The notes beneath the pieces are model-generated. The model saw nothing but the letters and a program-made list of their open reading frames with translations. It did no database searches and was not told the DNA's origin. The position numbers and the translations under genes were made by a program. This document shows positions 35,766-46,559 of a stretch of 64,000 nucleotides of DNA, one piece after another (within the stretch, counting starts at the first letter, position 1; every line of letters begins with the position of its first letter). Source of the DNA: Morinoia aosen (lineage: Eukaryota > Arthropoda > Malacostraca > Amphipoda > Talitridae); contig CM059568.1 of the NCBI GenBank assembly GCA_030386875.1, positions 28,948,120-29,012,119 of the forward strand, read 5' to 3'.

Positions 35766-36221
35766 CAGGATTTTTGTGAATAGGGGTGAATTTGTAGCTG
35801 TGACAGTTTGAATTTGAGTCCTGTGTGCCAGACTTTGTCGAAGGCCTTGCTTACATCTCGTAGAATGATGTCTGTTTTGTTTCTCTGTGTTTGTTTAATG
35901 TGGAGAGTCTCGTGTAGCGTGGCAAGTGCGGTGTGTGTACCTCTTCCGTGGCGAAATCCGTGTTGGCGGCTGTTGTAGATGTTGTTGATGGTTAGGTGGT
36001 CTGTTAGCCTGTAGGTTAATATCTTGTCTAGAAGCTTTGCGTGGGTGTCGAGTAGGGAGATGGGGCGGTAATTTTGCACCTCGTGTTGGGAGGTGGAGGG
36101 CTTTGGTAAAAAGATCATTATTGCATGTTTCAGTTAGTTTGGGAAATAACCCGCTGAGAGGGCGTTTTTATATATGTACAGAAGGTACTGGAGCATGTTT
36201 TGCGGTAAGGGTTTGAGGGGG
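35766..36221 (-). pseudogene. LINE 1 ORF2, RT N-terminal palm segment
   Basis: Minus strand between the two Gypsy insertions. It encodes SAGYFPN, then an in-frame TAA, then IFLPKPSTS, NYRPISLLDTHAKLLDKIL, GFRHGRGTHTALATL and the catalytic DVSKAFDKVWHTGL. Each block is collinear with LINE 2 ORF2. Edges are the GGGGG (36217-36221) and CTATA (35761-35765) target duplications. Confidence 0.82.
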
Positions 36222-37155
36222 TGTCGGGGCATGGCCACCGTGACAGACCTGCCCCCTGGACGGACGACGTTGTAGAAGAAGCGCATCTGCCGATCGGACG
36301 GACCTATTGTCGAGGCCGCTAGATCTAGTTGTGTTGTCGTTAACAGGTCACGCCCTCGTGTGTGACAGGTATGTAAGAGCTTGATTAGGATTATTATGGC
36401 GTCTATGACTATCATCCTACTTGTCCATATTGGTTCTGTATATGTCTTTGTTTGAAAATATCCGCTATTCCATGTAGTAGTCGTATGTATTGTTTGTGCC
36501 CTTCAGGCTATGGTGGAGAAGGACGTACCCTATGGGAACTCTCTCGCCTCTCTAAACCATTCTAAGACAATGGAGAGGATCTACGTGGGGAGAAGTCTTC
36601 GCGTGTAACCTGGCCTCTCGACCTCTTGTTGACTCTTCCCAGCCCTCCGGCTTCACGCTTGGAGTTGGGCTTCGCCTTAGTCTAGAGCCTAGTACGACCA
36701 GCGCCAGCCCCATCTCGAGCTGCGCCGAGATCGCGGAGGTGGCTTCGGGCCCCGACGATTACGGGGGGGCCTAACCGTCCAGTGTCAGGACACTGTGCCC
36801 TATGCGGGAGCGTTACCGCGTCTGTTGTGTAACCTAGGGTTAAGGATTACTTTAGGATCTAAGGATAGGATAGGTTAGGTGTTCGGCTACCTCGGCCACT
36901 TGTTCGCTCCCGAGTAGCCGTTTTAGTGTACTAATATACTTTAAGTCTCGTGTTCGACCGACCTTTCCTTTTCCATCCGGGTATCCTTTCCTTGTATTTC
37001 GGAGGTACTCGAACCGATCGGTACCCTTCCGGGGTCTCGCTACCCGTATCGCCGGGTGAGTGCAGGTCCCGAATTCTTACGTGGGGGGGGGTGGGTGCCT
37101 TTGCAAGGCTAGGAGGCTGGACTTCAGCTCCCTGGTACCTTCAGAACCCCTCACA
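36222..37155 (+). repeat. Gypsy B 5' LTR
   Basis: 934 bp. GC-rich first half, with GGATAGGATAGGTTAGGTG near 36865. A candidate primer site TGGCGACCTTGCCAG begins at 37157, one base after the LTR; I cannot assign its tRNA. Confidence 0.92.
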
Positions 37156-37676
37156 CTGGCGACCTTGCCAGTCTTTAAAAAGACAGTGGTGACTTTGCCA
37201 GTCTTCAAAAGACACGAGCAATCCTGCCTTCCTATATATTTCCGTATATTTCTCTAATAACTTTTATAGCCCTGTCAATTCCAGCATGGTCATAACCCTG
37301 GTAACCTAACCAGCAGTGCCACGGCATCGACAATCTTGCTGGTTGACAATCTTGTTGGACAGTTATTTTCTCGTCATGTTTTTTTTCGTGTCCTACTGAA
37401 AATATTTTGTCATCTATTTTTGTTAATGCAACATTTAGGATTAGAATCTAGAATTAAGGATATTAACGGGTATCTACAGTCCCAAGTACAACGTGACTTG
37501 GGACTAATCTCGCGAAACCTGGCGGGCTCTCCATTTGTTACTTTCAACATTCCATGTCTTATAATTTGAGGCCCCGCCAGGTAATAGGCCTCGCAAGCCA
37601 AAATTTTACCCAGGAAACATTAAATCTCACATGAGAATACTTTGAGTGATAGTAAGTAACATCTCTTCTCATAAAT

Positions 37677-39071
37677 ATGTCCGTCGCGGAGTTAAAGCAG
37701 GAAGCTACTAGCATAGGCTTGGAGGGAGCTGATGTAGCCAAATACGTTCAAGAGCAACAAGCATTAGCTAGGGAAGAGAGGGCGAAAATTAGAGAGCTTG
37801 AACGTGAAAAAGACAGAATCAACAGTGAGAAGGAAAAACGGGAACATGAAGTTAATAGGGAAAGAGAAAAACGGGAACATGAAGTTAATAGGGAAAGAGA
37901 AAAACGGGAACACGAAATCAAATTGATAGAACTCGGAGCTCAAAATCCTACTTTGCATACTTCAAGCGTAATCGATTGTCCAGTGAAACCTAAACTGCCT
38001 ATGTTTAGAGATGGGGACGATATTTCAAGCTTCTTGGTTCACTTTGAACGAATAGCCGCGCTATTAAACATCGACGAAAGCCTTTGGCCTGTACATTTGG
38101 GAACTACCTTGAGCGGGAAAGCTGTAAAAGTATACGCTGCTTTGGATCATGACGTAACTTCCAACTATGCACTACTTAAAAAAGCATTATTACTTGGCTT
38201 TAACAAAACTCCTGATACCTACAGATACGAATTCCGTTCAGCCAGAATAAAGGACGACGAGACGTACGAGCAATTTTCAACTCAACTGGGTCGGTCTCTA
38301 GATCTGTTCCGCGAATCTTGGTCAGTACCTAAAACGTATGAGGGGCTAAGGGAATTTGTTCTGCTAGACCAATTCATAGCATCTGTACCAATGGATCTGA
38401 GGGTCTTTCTAAAGGAAAAGGGTATCATGTCATTTCGGGAAACTGTTAGAGTAGCAAATAACTGGGCGATGGCAAGACAGTCTCACAAAAGATTCAATAG
38501 ACCAGAACCGGAGACTCGATATCAGACGCCTAATGTTGAATTGCAAAAGTCTGATGGGGCAAAATCCCCAAAAGTAAAGCTAAGCACAATCGTACCCATG
38601 AGTAAACCTAGTAACTTTGTGAATAGCAAATGCTTCTCGTGCGGAGCGTTAGGTCACCAAAGAAATCAATGCCCTAAGCATCAACCATACCGTCCCAAAA
38701 CTAATAATATGCATAACGCCACCGTAGGATACGCTAGGGCACTAAACGATATTTCAAATATTAGGAAGTATTCGAATAAGCTTAAATGTTCAGGAAAAGT
38801 CAATGGACAGTCCGTGCAAACAATCTGGCGCGATACGGGATGTTCAGCTATTATAGTGAAAGATTCCTTGCTACCCAATATAGACCCTGCCAAATGTAGG
38901 AAAATTATTGTGTGCGACTATCTAGGAAGACGTAACGAATGGCCGGTTGTCAGATGTCACATCGACTGCGACTTTAACCAGGGATGGACGGACGTAATTA
39001 GAGCACCCATGGAATCATGTTGTGCCTTGATAGGAAATGTTCCGGGCGCTAGTTTGATGACACGAAATTAA
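37677..39071 (+). CDS. Gypsy B gag-protease
   Basis: 464 residues. The N-terminal region has a charged coiled-coil with a tandem 11-residue repeat (VNREREKREHE, about residues 55-85). It is followed by a capsid-like region, a CCHC zinc knuckle CFSCGALGHQRNQC near residues 318-332 that would bind genomic RNA, and a retropepsin site RDTGCSAIIV with D near residue 386. No internal stop. Pol starts 32 bases downstream in a different frame, so pol needs frameshifting, re-initiation or a spliced mRNA. The start is the first ATG of the frame. Confidence 0.88.
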   Translation: MSVAELKQEATSIGLEGADVAKYVQEQQALAREERAKIRELEREKDRINSEKEKREHEVNREREKREHEVNREREKREHEIKLIELGAQNPTLHTSSVIDCPVKPKLPMFRDGDDISSFLVHFERIAALLNIDESLWPVHLGTTLSGKAVKVYAALDHDVTSNYALLKKALLLGFNKTPDTYRYEFRSARIKDDETYEQFSTQLGRSLDLFRESWSVPKTYEGLREFVLLDQFIASVPMDLRVFLKEKGIMSFRETVRVANNWAMARQSHKRFNRPEPETRYQTPNVELQKSDGAKSPKVKLSTIVPMSKPSNFVNSKCFSCGALGHQRNQCPKHQPYRPKTNNMHNATVGYARALNDISNIRKYSNKLKCSGKVNGQSVQTIWRDTGCSAIIVKDSLLPNIDPAKCRKIIVCDYLGRRNEWPVVRCHIDCDFNQGWTDVIRAPMESCCALIGNVPGASLMTRN

Positions 39072-39102
39072 CATACCGAAGGTTAATTCACAAGAGCGGG
39101 TC

Positions 39103-41982
39103 ATGACTGTAAAAACCAGAACTACTGCGTCGGGAGACGAAATCAATCATATACACCCGTTAATTGTTCCTAAATTACATGCACTGAACTTAAACCCAAA
39201 AGATTTTCAAAATCTTCAACAGACATGCCCGTCCTTAGCAGATATTCGCAGTAAAGCAACGCTTGGCGAGACTATCGAAACAAGAAGTGGTAATATTGTT
39301 AAATATCGCACCACCAAAGGCTTGCTCTATAGAGAGATTGTTCAATCTAAGAATATACAGTCGATAGGAAAGTCCTCGTTGATTGTCCCAGCCGAATGTA
39401 GAAAAACCGTACTTTCATATGCGCATGAATCGTTAGTTGCTGGTCATTTTTCCCACAGGAAAACTGAACAGAGAATTCGAGAATTGTTTTTCTGGCCTAG
39501 CATGTCCACAGATATTAGACATTATTGCAGATCATGTGATAAATGCCAACGAATGTGTTCAAAAAATAGAGTTAAGAAAGTACCGCTAATGCAAATGCCA
39601 ATTATTACTGAACCATTTTCACGTGTTGCTATCGATATCGTAGGCCCACTTTGCCCACAATCCTCAGAAGGCCATAAGTATATCTTGACATTAATTGATT
39701 ATTCAACAGGATTTCCTGAGGCAGTACCGCTGCGTCGGACTGACTCCATTTCCGTTGCTGAGGCTCTCCTCCCAATTTTTGCGAGAGTAGGTGTCCCTAA
39801 AGAGATTTTGTCAGATTTGGGAACAAACTTCACTAGTGGCCTTATGCACGAATTTCAGAGGCTACTGGGAATAAAACCAATTTTCACAACGCCTTATCAT
39901 GCCATGAGTAATGGGCGCATCGAGAGATTGCATAGTACCCTTAAATCATGCCTTAAAAAACTTTGTTCAGATAAACCGAAACAGTGGCACCGATATTTGA
40001 TCCCAACTCTATTTGCGCTTCGCGAAATGCCGAGCGATAGAACAGGATTTTCCGCTTTTGAATTGTTGTACGGCAGACAAATGCGAGGACCAATGTCCAT
40101 CTTACGAGAATTATGGGAAAATGAGAAACTTTCATGTAATGAACGCCCTATATTTGAATACGTGTTTGAGCTTAGGGATAAGTTGCAATTGTGTACGGAA
40201 ATCGCTGCAAAGAACGCAAACGAGAGTGCTATAGCATACAAAACCCATTTCGATCTTAAATCGCAGAAGCGAGAGTTCCAGCCGGGCGACGAGGTGTTAA
40301 TATTACTGCCCGACAGTAACCATAAACTTCTTATGTCTTGGTCAGGTCCTTTCAAAGTATTAGAACGAAGAAATAGGGTAAATTATCTAGTTCAACAGAA
40401 CCGGACACCGAAGCTATTTCATGCAAACTTATTGAAACTCTACATTTCCAGGAACGTCGAGAAGAGAGTCGAAACGTGTGCTGTCGCAGTTATCGATGAT
40501 TCCGCTATACCTTTGACTCCAACAGTTATTGATATTGGGGAGGGAAGTGAGTTTTTGAATATTCCTGTTCCTGGGGAAACGACTAGCACTGGTGTCGTAA
40601 TTTCAGAATGTCTGTCAAATACTCAGCGGGAAAAAATTAAACAAACGGTTTCACATTTTAATAACGTATTTTCAACTGTACCGGCGCTAACAAATGTAAT
40701 AACCCATGATATAAAACTTGCCACGTCAGAGCCGTGCCGTGCAAAAGTTTACCCTGTACCAATTCACTTACAACCTCATTTCGATCGCGAAGTTGATAAT
40801 TTGCTGAAGCAAGGAATAATTAGACCTTCAAAGTCCGATTTTTCATCACCGGTTTGTATGGTGAAAAAGCCGGATGACTCATATCGCTTAACCATTGATT
40901 ATAGAGGGGTTAATGCAATTACAAAATTTAGTGCCAAACCTCCAGTAAACATCGAACAAGAATGGCATAAGTTTGCACGAGCTAAATATTTCTCGGAAAT
41001 CGACCTCACTAAAGCGTATTATCAAATACCATTGAGTGAGCAAGCGATTCCGATTACGGCATTTCCAACGAATAGGGGTCTTATGGAATTCGTGCGACTA
41101 CCTTTTGGTCTTGTTACGGCATGTGCCACATTTGCAAAATTAATGAGAATTGTTCTTGCCGATTTGCCAAATGTATCTTTTTATTTCGACAATGTGTTTA
41201 TCTATACGGAGACATTTAATGACCATATTGCCGCGGTGAAATCCGTATTGGAGAGGTTAGCCCATTACAATTTAACTGCTAATCCATCCAAATGTAAACT
41301 AGCTTCCAGAACTATGCGATTTCTGGGTTTCGACATCAAGGACGGGTGGGTAGCACCAGTCGTCGAGAAAATCAAATCGATTACGTCTACCGCACTACCG
41401 GACAGACGAAAAACTCTGCAATCCTTCATCGGCATGATCTCGTTTTACCGACGATTCATCCCGAACGCTGCCGAACTTCTTGTACCATTGACGGACATGC
41501 TGAAGAAGGGCAAGCCAGACAAATTGAAATGGCAAAAGACGGCGTCTGAAAACTTTAATAGACTCAAACAAGCATTAGAACACCAGCCAATACTCAAGAT
41601 ACCAGACGTTCGCAAAACATTTGTCCTGCGGACGGACGCGTCCCAGCACTCAGTTGGAGCTGTGCTGCTGCAATACCACGAAAACATCCCACACCCGGTC
41701 GCCTACGCCAGCAGGAAGATGTCGCAGACAGAAAAAAACTACTCGACCATAGAAAGGGAATGTTTGGCCATTGTATTTGGTATGGAAAAATATAGACATT
41801 TTTTGTTGGGTCGTGAATTTTTGTTAGAAACAGATCACAAACCCCTTGTATCATTAAATGTAATGAAGAATAAAAATAGCCGACTAATGCGCTGGGCACT
41901 AAAATTGCAACAATTTCGTTTCACGACAGTGTACATCCCAGGCAAAGTGAATATAGGCCCAGATTTCTTGAGTAGGTATTGA
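39103..41982 (+). CDS. Gypsy B pol: integrase, reverse transcriptase, RNase H
   Basis: 959 residues, uninterrupted. The H2C2 zinc domain is at about 108-148 (HFSHRKT, CRSCDKCQ). The integrase core has D178 (AIDIVGPL), D238 (SDLGTNF) and E274 (GRIERL), with 35 residues between D238 and E274. A GPY/F-type module follows (MSWSGPFKV). RT comes next: YRLTIDYRGVN, FSEIDLTKAYYQI and LPFGLVTACATF. Its catalytic box is YFDN (residues 694-697) instead of YxDD. RNase H has LRTDASQHSVGAVLLQ, YSTIERECLAIV, TDHKPL and GPDFLSRY. Integrase upstream of RT is the Gmr1-like architecture. Enzymatically it looks intact apart from the second RT aspartate. Confidence 0.92.
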   Translation: MTVKTRTTASGDEINHIHPLIVPKLHALNLNPKDFQNLQQTCPSLADIRSKATLGETIETRSGNIVKYRTTKGLLYREIVQSKNIQSIGKSSLIVPAECRKTVLSYAHESLVAGHFSHRKTEQRIRELFFWPSMSTDIRHYCRSCDKCQRMCSKNRVKKVPLMQMPIITEPFSRVAIDIVGPLCPQSSEGHKYILTLIDYSTGFPEAVPLRRTDSISVAEALLPIFARVGVPKEILSDLGTNFTSGLMHEFQRLLGIKPIFTTPYHAMSNGRIERLHSTLKSCLKKLCSDKPKQWHRYLIPTLFALREMPSDRTGFSAFELLYGRQMRGPMSILRELWENEKLSCNERPIFEYVFELRDKLQLCTEIAAKNANESAIAYKTHFDLKSQKREFQPGDEVLILLPDSNHKLLMSWSGPFKVLERRNRVNYLVQQNRTPKLFHANLLKLYISRNVEKRVETCAVAVIDDSAIPLTPTVIDIGEGSEFLNIPVPGETTSTGVVISECLSNTQREKIKQTVSHFNNVFSTVPALTNVITHDIKLATSEPCRAKVYPVPIHLQPHFDREVDNLLKQGIIRPSKSDFSSPVCMVKKPDDSYRLTIDYRGVNAITKFSAKPPVNIEQEWHKFARAKYFSEIDLTKAYYQIPLSEQAIPITAFPTNRGLMEFVRLPFGLVTACATFAKLMRIVLADLPNVSFYFDNVFIYTETFNDHIAAVKSVLERLAHYNLTANPSKCKLASRTMRFLGFDIKDGWVAPVVEKIKSITSTALPDRRKTLQSFIGMISFYRRFIPNAAELLVPLTDMLKKGKPDKLKWQKTASENFNRLKQALEHQPILKIPDVRKTFVLRTDASQHSVGAVLLQYHENIPHPVAYASRKMSQTEKNYSTIERECLAIVFGMEKYRHFLLGREFLLETDHKPLVSLNVMKNKNSRLMRWALKLQQFRFTTVYIPGKVNIGPDFLSRY

Positions 41983-42066
41983 CACGATCGCAGTTCGTCA
42001 CGTAGCCACTGCCGAGGCGTGCGCTCTTTGACTGTGTCTGTATAGCGTACGATCTGGGGGGGGCCG

Positions 42067-42998
42067 TGTCGGGGCATGGCCACCGTGACAGACCTGCCCC
42101 CTGGACGGACGACGTTGTAGAAGAAGCGCATCTGCCGATCGGACGGACCTATTGTCGAGGCCGCTAGATCTAGTTGTGTTGTCGTTAACAGGTCACGCCC
42201 TCGTGTGTGACAGGTATGTAAGAGCTTGATTAGGATTATTATGGCGTCTATGACAATCATCCTACTTGTCCATATTGGTTCTGTATATGTCTTTGTTTGA
42301 AAATATCCGCTATTCCATGTAGTAGTCGTATGTATTGTTTGTGCCCTTCAGGCTATGGTGGAGAAGGACGTACCCTATGGGAACTCTCTCGCCTCTCTAA
42401 ACCATTCTAAGACAATGGAGAGGATCTACGTGGGGAGAAGTCTTCGCGTGTAACCTGGCCTCTCGACCCCTTGTTGACTCTTCCCAGCCCTCCGGCTTCA
42501 CGCTTGGAGTTGGGCTTCGCCTTAGTCTAGAGCCTAGTACGACCAGCGCCAGCCCCATCTCGAGCTGCGCCGAGATCGCGGAGGTGGCTTCGGGCCCCGA
42601 CGATTACGGGGGGGCCTAACCGTCCAGTGTCAGGACACTGTGCCCTATGCGGGAGCGTTACCGCGTCTGTTGTGTAACCTAGGGTTAAGGATTACTTTAG
42701 GATCTAAGGATAGGATAGGTTAGGTGTTCGGCTACCTCGGCCACTTGTTCGCTCCCGAGTAGCCGTTTTAGTGTACTAATATACTTAAGTCTCGTGTTCG
42801 ACCGACCTTTCCTTTTCCATCCGGGTATCCTTTCCTTGTATTTCGGAGGTACTCGAACCGATCGGTACCCTTCCGGGGTCTCGCTACCCGTATCGCCGGG
42901 TGAGTGCAGGTCCCGAATTCTTACGTGGGGGGGGTGGGTGCCTTTGCAAGGCTAGGAGGCTGGACTTCAGCTCCCTGGTACCTTCAGAACCCCTCACA
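42067..42998 (+). repeat. Gypsy B 3' LTR
   Basis: 932 bp, preceded by a G-rich tract (CTGGGGGGGGCCG). Differs from the 5' LTR by a few substitutions and two one-base length changes in homopolymers. Confidence 0.93.
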
Positions 42999-43003
42999 GG
43001 GGG

Positions 43004-44421
43004 TGTGTGGTTATTTTAGTTGGTCCTGGAGCTTTTTGGGAAAACGTCCGAAGTGCGATTTTGAGTTCTTCGATTGTGATTGCTGGGTAGTGGAAATTGT
43101 GAAGGCGGGAATTGTCTCCTGTCTCGTGTGGTTCGTTTTGGGGAGCGATGTCGTTCATTTGTGTTTCTATGGTGTGTATGTGTTCAGCGTCGAAATCGTT
43201 GTTGGGCTCATCAATACCTGAGTATATGTTTGACCAGTGTTGTCGGAACAAAGGTTCCTTGGATTGTGGTGAGTGGTAAAAGATGCCGCCTTTTTTAATG
43301 TAGGGGGTGGTTTGTTTCTTATTGTTGCCTGACATACGTTTGGTGGCGGACCAGAATTGTTTGGGATTGTCCATCTTTTTGATGTCAGCGATGGTGTTGT
43401 TCCATGTTGCCGAGTAGATACGTTGATATGCAGTTTTTATCTGTTGTCTGAGGCTGAGGAGTTCTCTGTATAGGTGGGGTGAGTGGTTGTGTCGTTGGAG
43501 ATGGTCGTAAATGTGTTTGTGTCTCGTTTGAAGGACGAGTATGGCATGAGTGGGTTTGATGCCTGGTGTGGTTCTGTGTGTGATAGTTGGAATAAATTGG
43601 TTGGAGGCTTCGTTGATGTGGGATTCCCATGTGATTAGGTGGTTGTCTATGTCCTCTAGTGTAGGGCTTAAGTCTTGCGGTATTGTGTGTTTAGCGAGAA
43701 GGTTGCGGTATAGTTCCCAGTTTGCATTGTGGAAGGAGGGTCGTGGGCGGATGGGAATTTGTATTGGGTTGGCTGATATTGTAGCTGTGTGATCGGAAGG
43801 TGTTAGTGGACCTGGTTCGAGTATGATGTTGTGGAATGTTTTCGTGTTTGTTAGTACGATGTCTGGGCTAGTACAAGCGCGGTGAGTGATTATCTTGGGG
43901 AAATTGGGGCCTATGTGGAGACATTTGTTCCTGTCTATTAGTGAGTGGACTTGTCTCCCCTTCCTGTTTGCGTATGTGTATCCAAAGGTGGGGTGTATGG
44001 CATTCATGTCGGCTAGGAGGTAAGTGGGGTGTTTTCGGTTAAAGAGAGTGTGCATGTCGATGTAGTTCATGTAATCAATGCGTGGAGGTATGTAGGTTGT
44101 GGCAAGTGTGATTGGGCCTTGTGGTGTTTCTACTGTGATGGCCAACATATCTGTGTGAAAGGTATCGTGAAGCTTGAATGGGAGGTCTTTGCGAATTGCT
44201 ATTGCTACTCCAGCGTGATTTTCATTTGCTTTGTTTGTGGTATATGTGTTGTAATTCCAAATTTTGATGGGGGTGTCGTTTCGCATGCAGTGCGAGTTTA
44301 GCAGAATTATGTGTGGATTGTCTTGACGGTAGATGGTGCACAGTGCGATTTTATTATTTTGCCAGTGTTGGACGTTGTGTTGGATGACGGTTAGTGTTTT
44401 GTTCATATTGTGTGTATCCAT
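43004..44421 (-). pseudogene. LINE 1 ORF2, endonuclease and linker
   Basis: Minus strand, starting ATG at 44421, which overlaps the ORF1 stop (TAATG). It encodes an APE-type endonuclease with VIQHNVQHW, LLADMNAIHPTFGYT and LTPSDHTATI, which keeps the D-x-N and S-D-H catalytic pairs. The metal-binding glutamate block (usually QET/QEP) reads LLNSHCM. The frame continues to KAPGPTKIT, then is cut by Gypsy B. It is clearly homologous to LINE 2 ORF2 throughout. Confidence 0.85.
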
Positions 44422-46137
44422 TATGGAGTCGAGTGTTTGGGTTTATGGTGGGGGGTGTCAGGTTTTGAGCATGTGTTCATCATGTCGAAATGTTCGTGTG
44501 GGAGTGTGGCTATGGGTTCGTCTTCGAGGTTGAATTGGCCGTCAATGACTTCTTTCCAGATTTTGTCAGGGTGTGGATGTGCGACGGCGATTTTGAGGCC
44601 AGGGGGTTTTGCGGTTAGTTCTTTCACTTTCTGATCGTTGGTGAGTTTGCTTGGAATATGCCGTGAGTGCGTGTCGCTGCGGAGGAGTGTAACTTGGATT
44701 GTGTCGTCGTGTGGCAGAGCATTCTTCCGAGGAGGGTTGTCTCTTTTTTTCCGTTGTTTTGTTTTCTTCTTCGGGTTGGACTGCGTTCTCCAATTTTCTT
44801 TCAAGTTGTCGTCACTGGTTTCGTTCTGGGTTGAGTTCTCTTCTGTTGAGTGGTGGCTTGTGTCCATTTCGTCTTCGTTGGGGTTAGTGCTTGCTTGTTT
44901 TGCAGGTGCCTCCGTTGTGTCTGCTTGGGGTAGTTTGTCGGGTTGCACGAACATGTTGAAGATTTTTCGGGAGTCGCGATCAGGGAACTTGGTGTTCACG
45001 TCATAATTGTCTTTGAGGGATTTTGATAGGATTGATCCGAAATCCCCTCCTTGTGTGAGGCTTGCGATGTGCGCCTCAATGATGATAGCGGCCAGTTTTA
45101 TATGCATCTCGCTGGTGAGTGTGAGTGTATGTTCTGTTTTTGCCATTTGTTGGATGGCTGTTTTTTGCGATTTCGATGTATGTGCTCTTGGTTTGGTCTG
45201 TTAGTTGTTTTTGGAGTTCGTCGTTCTTCTTGCGGATAGCTTCTTTCCTGTATGGGCAAGAAGCTGCGAGGGTGCGGTGGTTTCCTTGGCAGTTGAGGCA
45301 CTTCTTGTATGGTGAATTGCACTGTTGGTAGGTGTGGTCGTGTGCAGCGCATTTCGAGCAGTTTGGTGTCTTGGCAGTGCATTGATGTGCAGAGTGGTCC
45401 TCAATTTTGTAGCATTTGAAGCAGATACGAAGGTGAGTGTATTTTTAAAGTCCCATTTGCGATGGTGTGATCTTTGTGTTGAACATGAGGAGCCCATTCT
45501 GGAGAGCGCGCTGTGTCATGGCAGTGTCGGTGAAGGTTACTTTGATCACGTGAGTGTAGTTTTACATTTTGTTTATTTCGAGGATTTTTGCCCATCGTTG
45601 CACTCGTGTTATTTCTTCCTGTATTTCTTGCGGTTGGCGTTGGCCAATGCTGCTGTCCAGTTGTCTGATGAAGATGGTTCTTTTGGCTCGAAGATCGGGG
45701 GGGATGATGGGTTTCAGATTTATTTTCTGAAAGTGTGTGGTGGCTTTGTCCGAGGTCAGTTTATCAATGGCAGTGATGTCATCGGTTATGGCGTAGAACC
45801 CGCTTGAGTTGCTGGTGAGTCGTATGAGGGGGGCTTCCAAGTGTTTGAATGTAGTTTCAAAGACTAGTTGTCGTTCTGTATTTTGGCTGGTGTCGATCTT
45901 GCGGAGTTGGACTTTGTAAGTAGTGTTGGATTTTTTGGCAGGCTGTGCTGGGATGGTTGTGGTAGTGTGCTTAGTCGTTCGTGGTTGAGTGTTGTTGCCA
46001 AGAGTGGCGTTGGTGCGTGTGTTGGTGTTATGTTGCATAGTGTTAGGTCTTATATGGGTGGGTGTTGGTAGTATGGCGCGGGAAACCTGGCTATAGCCAG
46101 CTCTCCATGTACCTCGACTTCCTTGGTGGGGAAGCAT
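44421..46137 (-). pseudogene. LINE 1 ORF1 (gag-like, zinc knuckles), frameshifted
   Basis: Minus-strand frames at 45562-46137, 45098-45595 and 44421-45146 together correspond to LINE 2 ORF1. The first encodes TTYKVQLRKIDT, APLIRLTSNSSGFYAITDD and IIPPDLRAKRTIFIRQLD (LINE 2: STYRVQLKFIDT, APLIRLTSTSAGFYAVTDD, VIPPDLRAKRLIFVRQID). The middle part carries the Cys-rich knuckles in shifted frames. The last encodes a basic, acidic-patch C-terminal region. ORF1 proteins of such LINEs bind the element RNA. At least two frameshifts are needed to connect the parts. Confidence 0.75.
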
Positions 46138-46322
46138 GGTGTTAGTCCTAAGTGTTGGTGTATAGTCTCAGGCGTCGGATTTGTCCGGAAGGCGGCTGGT
46201 GCCCTACTTGTACCCGCTCCCCTCCCTACTATAATGGGGTTTGCCCAGTTGGTCTGGGGCCTTTCGGTACACCAGACTCTACTACCTTCCGGCGACGCTC
46301 AACGGTCGGTAAACGTAAGAGC

Positions 46323-46559
46323 TGTTGAAACCTTTATTGTAGCACCTTGAATGTATATGTGTATAATACTGATAATGTTACAGTGTTCTTGTCTTAAAAT
46401 GTGTTTAGACAGTACTCCGCGCTGAGAACTGAGCTCATGGTTCTCGGGCTTGGCTGGAGCCCACTCCACCGCTATCCTTCGTGATGTAAACTGTGTCCTG
46501 CTGTGTGTACTGATTATACAAACTCAAAGTGTCTCGTCTTACTTAACCTACCTCCAATA
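46323..46559 (+). repeat. Copia 5' LTR
   Basis: 237 bp. Differs from the 3' copy by a 2-bp indel and about five substitutions seen by eye. The 3' terminus is ATA rather than the usual CA. Confidence 0.9.

Larger units (their letters stand above)
36222..42998 (+). mobile_element. Gypsy B: Gmr1-like LTR retrotransposon, near-complete
   Basis: LTRs of 934 bp (36222-37155) and 932 bp (42067-42998) start TGTCGGGGCATGG and end CCCCTCACA, flanked by GGGGG at 36217-36221 and 42999-43003. A long gag-protease frame and a 959-residue pol frame are both open. Pol runs integrase, RT, RNase H. Only about four LTR differences are visible. It interrupts LINE 1 ORF2. Confidence 0.94.
21520..46322 (-). mobile_element. 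LINE 1: jockey-superfamily non-LTR element split in three
   Basis: Minus-strand LINE with ORF1 and ORF2. Pieces are 42999-46322 (ORF1 and endonuclease), 35766-36221 (RT fingers/palm start) and about 21520-22605 (RT palm FADD to C terminus and 3' UTR). The gaps are Gypsy B and Gypsy A, each bounded by an exact 5-bp target duplication, and similarity to LINE 2 (51.7-56.1 kb) runs on collinearly across both junctions. It carries at least one nonsense codon and several frameshifts, so it was probably already decayed. The 5' end is unclear and may extend beyond the Copia insertion at 46323. Confidence 0.85.

Noticed and set aside
41835..42260. Minus-strand open frames in the Gypsy B LTRs (also 36134-36415)
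   Set aside because: The same peptide appears in both LTRs by duplication; it is antisense to the LTR and unlike any known protein.
43020..46120. Plus-strand open frames rich in Cys, Trp and Val
   Set aside because: They are antisense shadows of LINE 1 ORF1 and ORF2.
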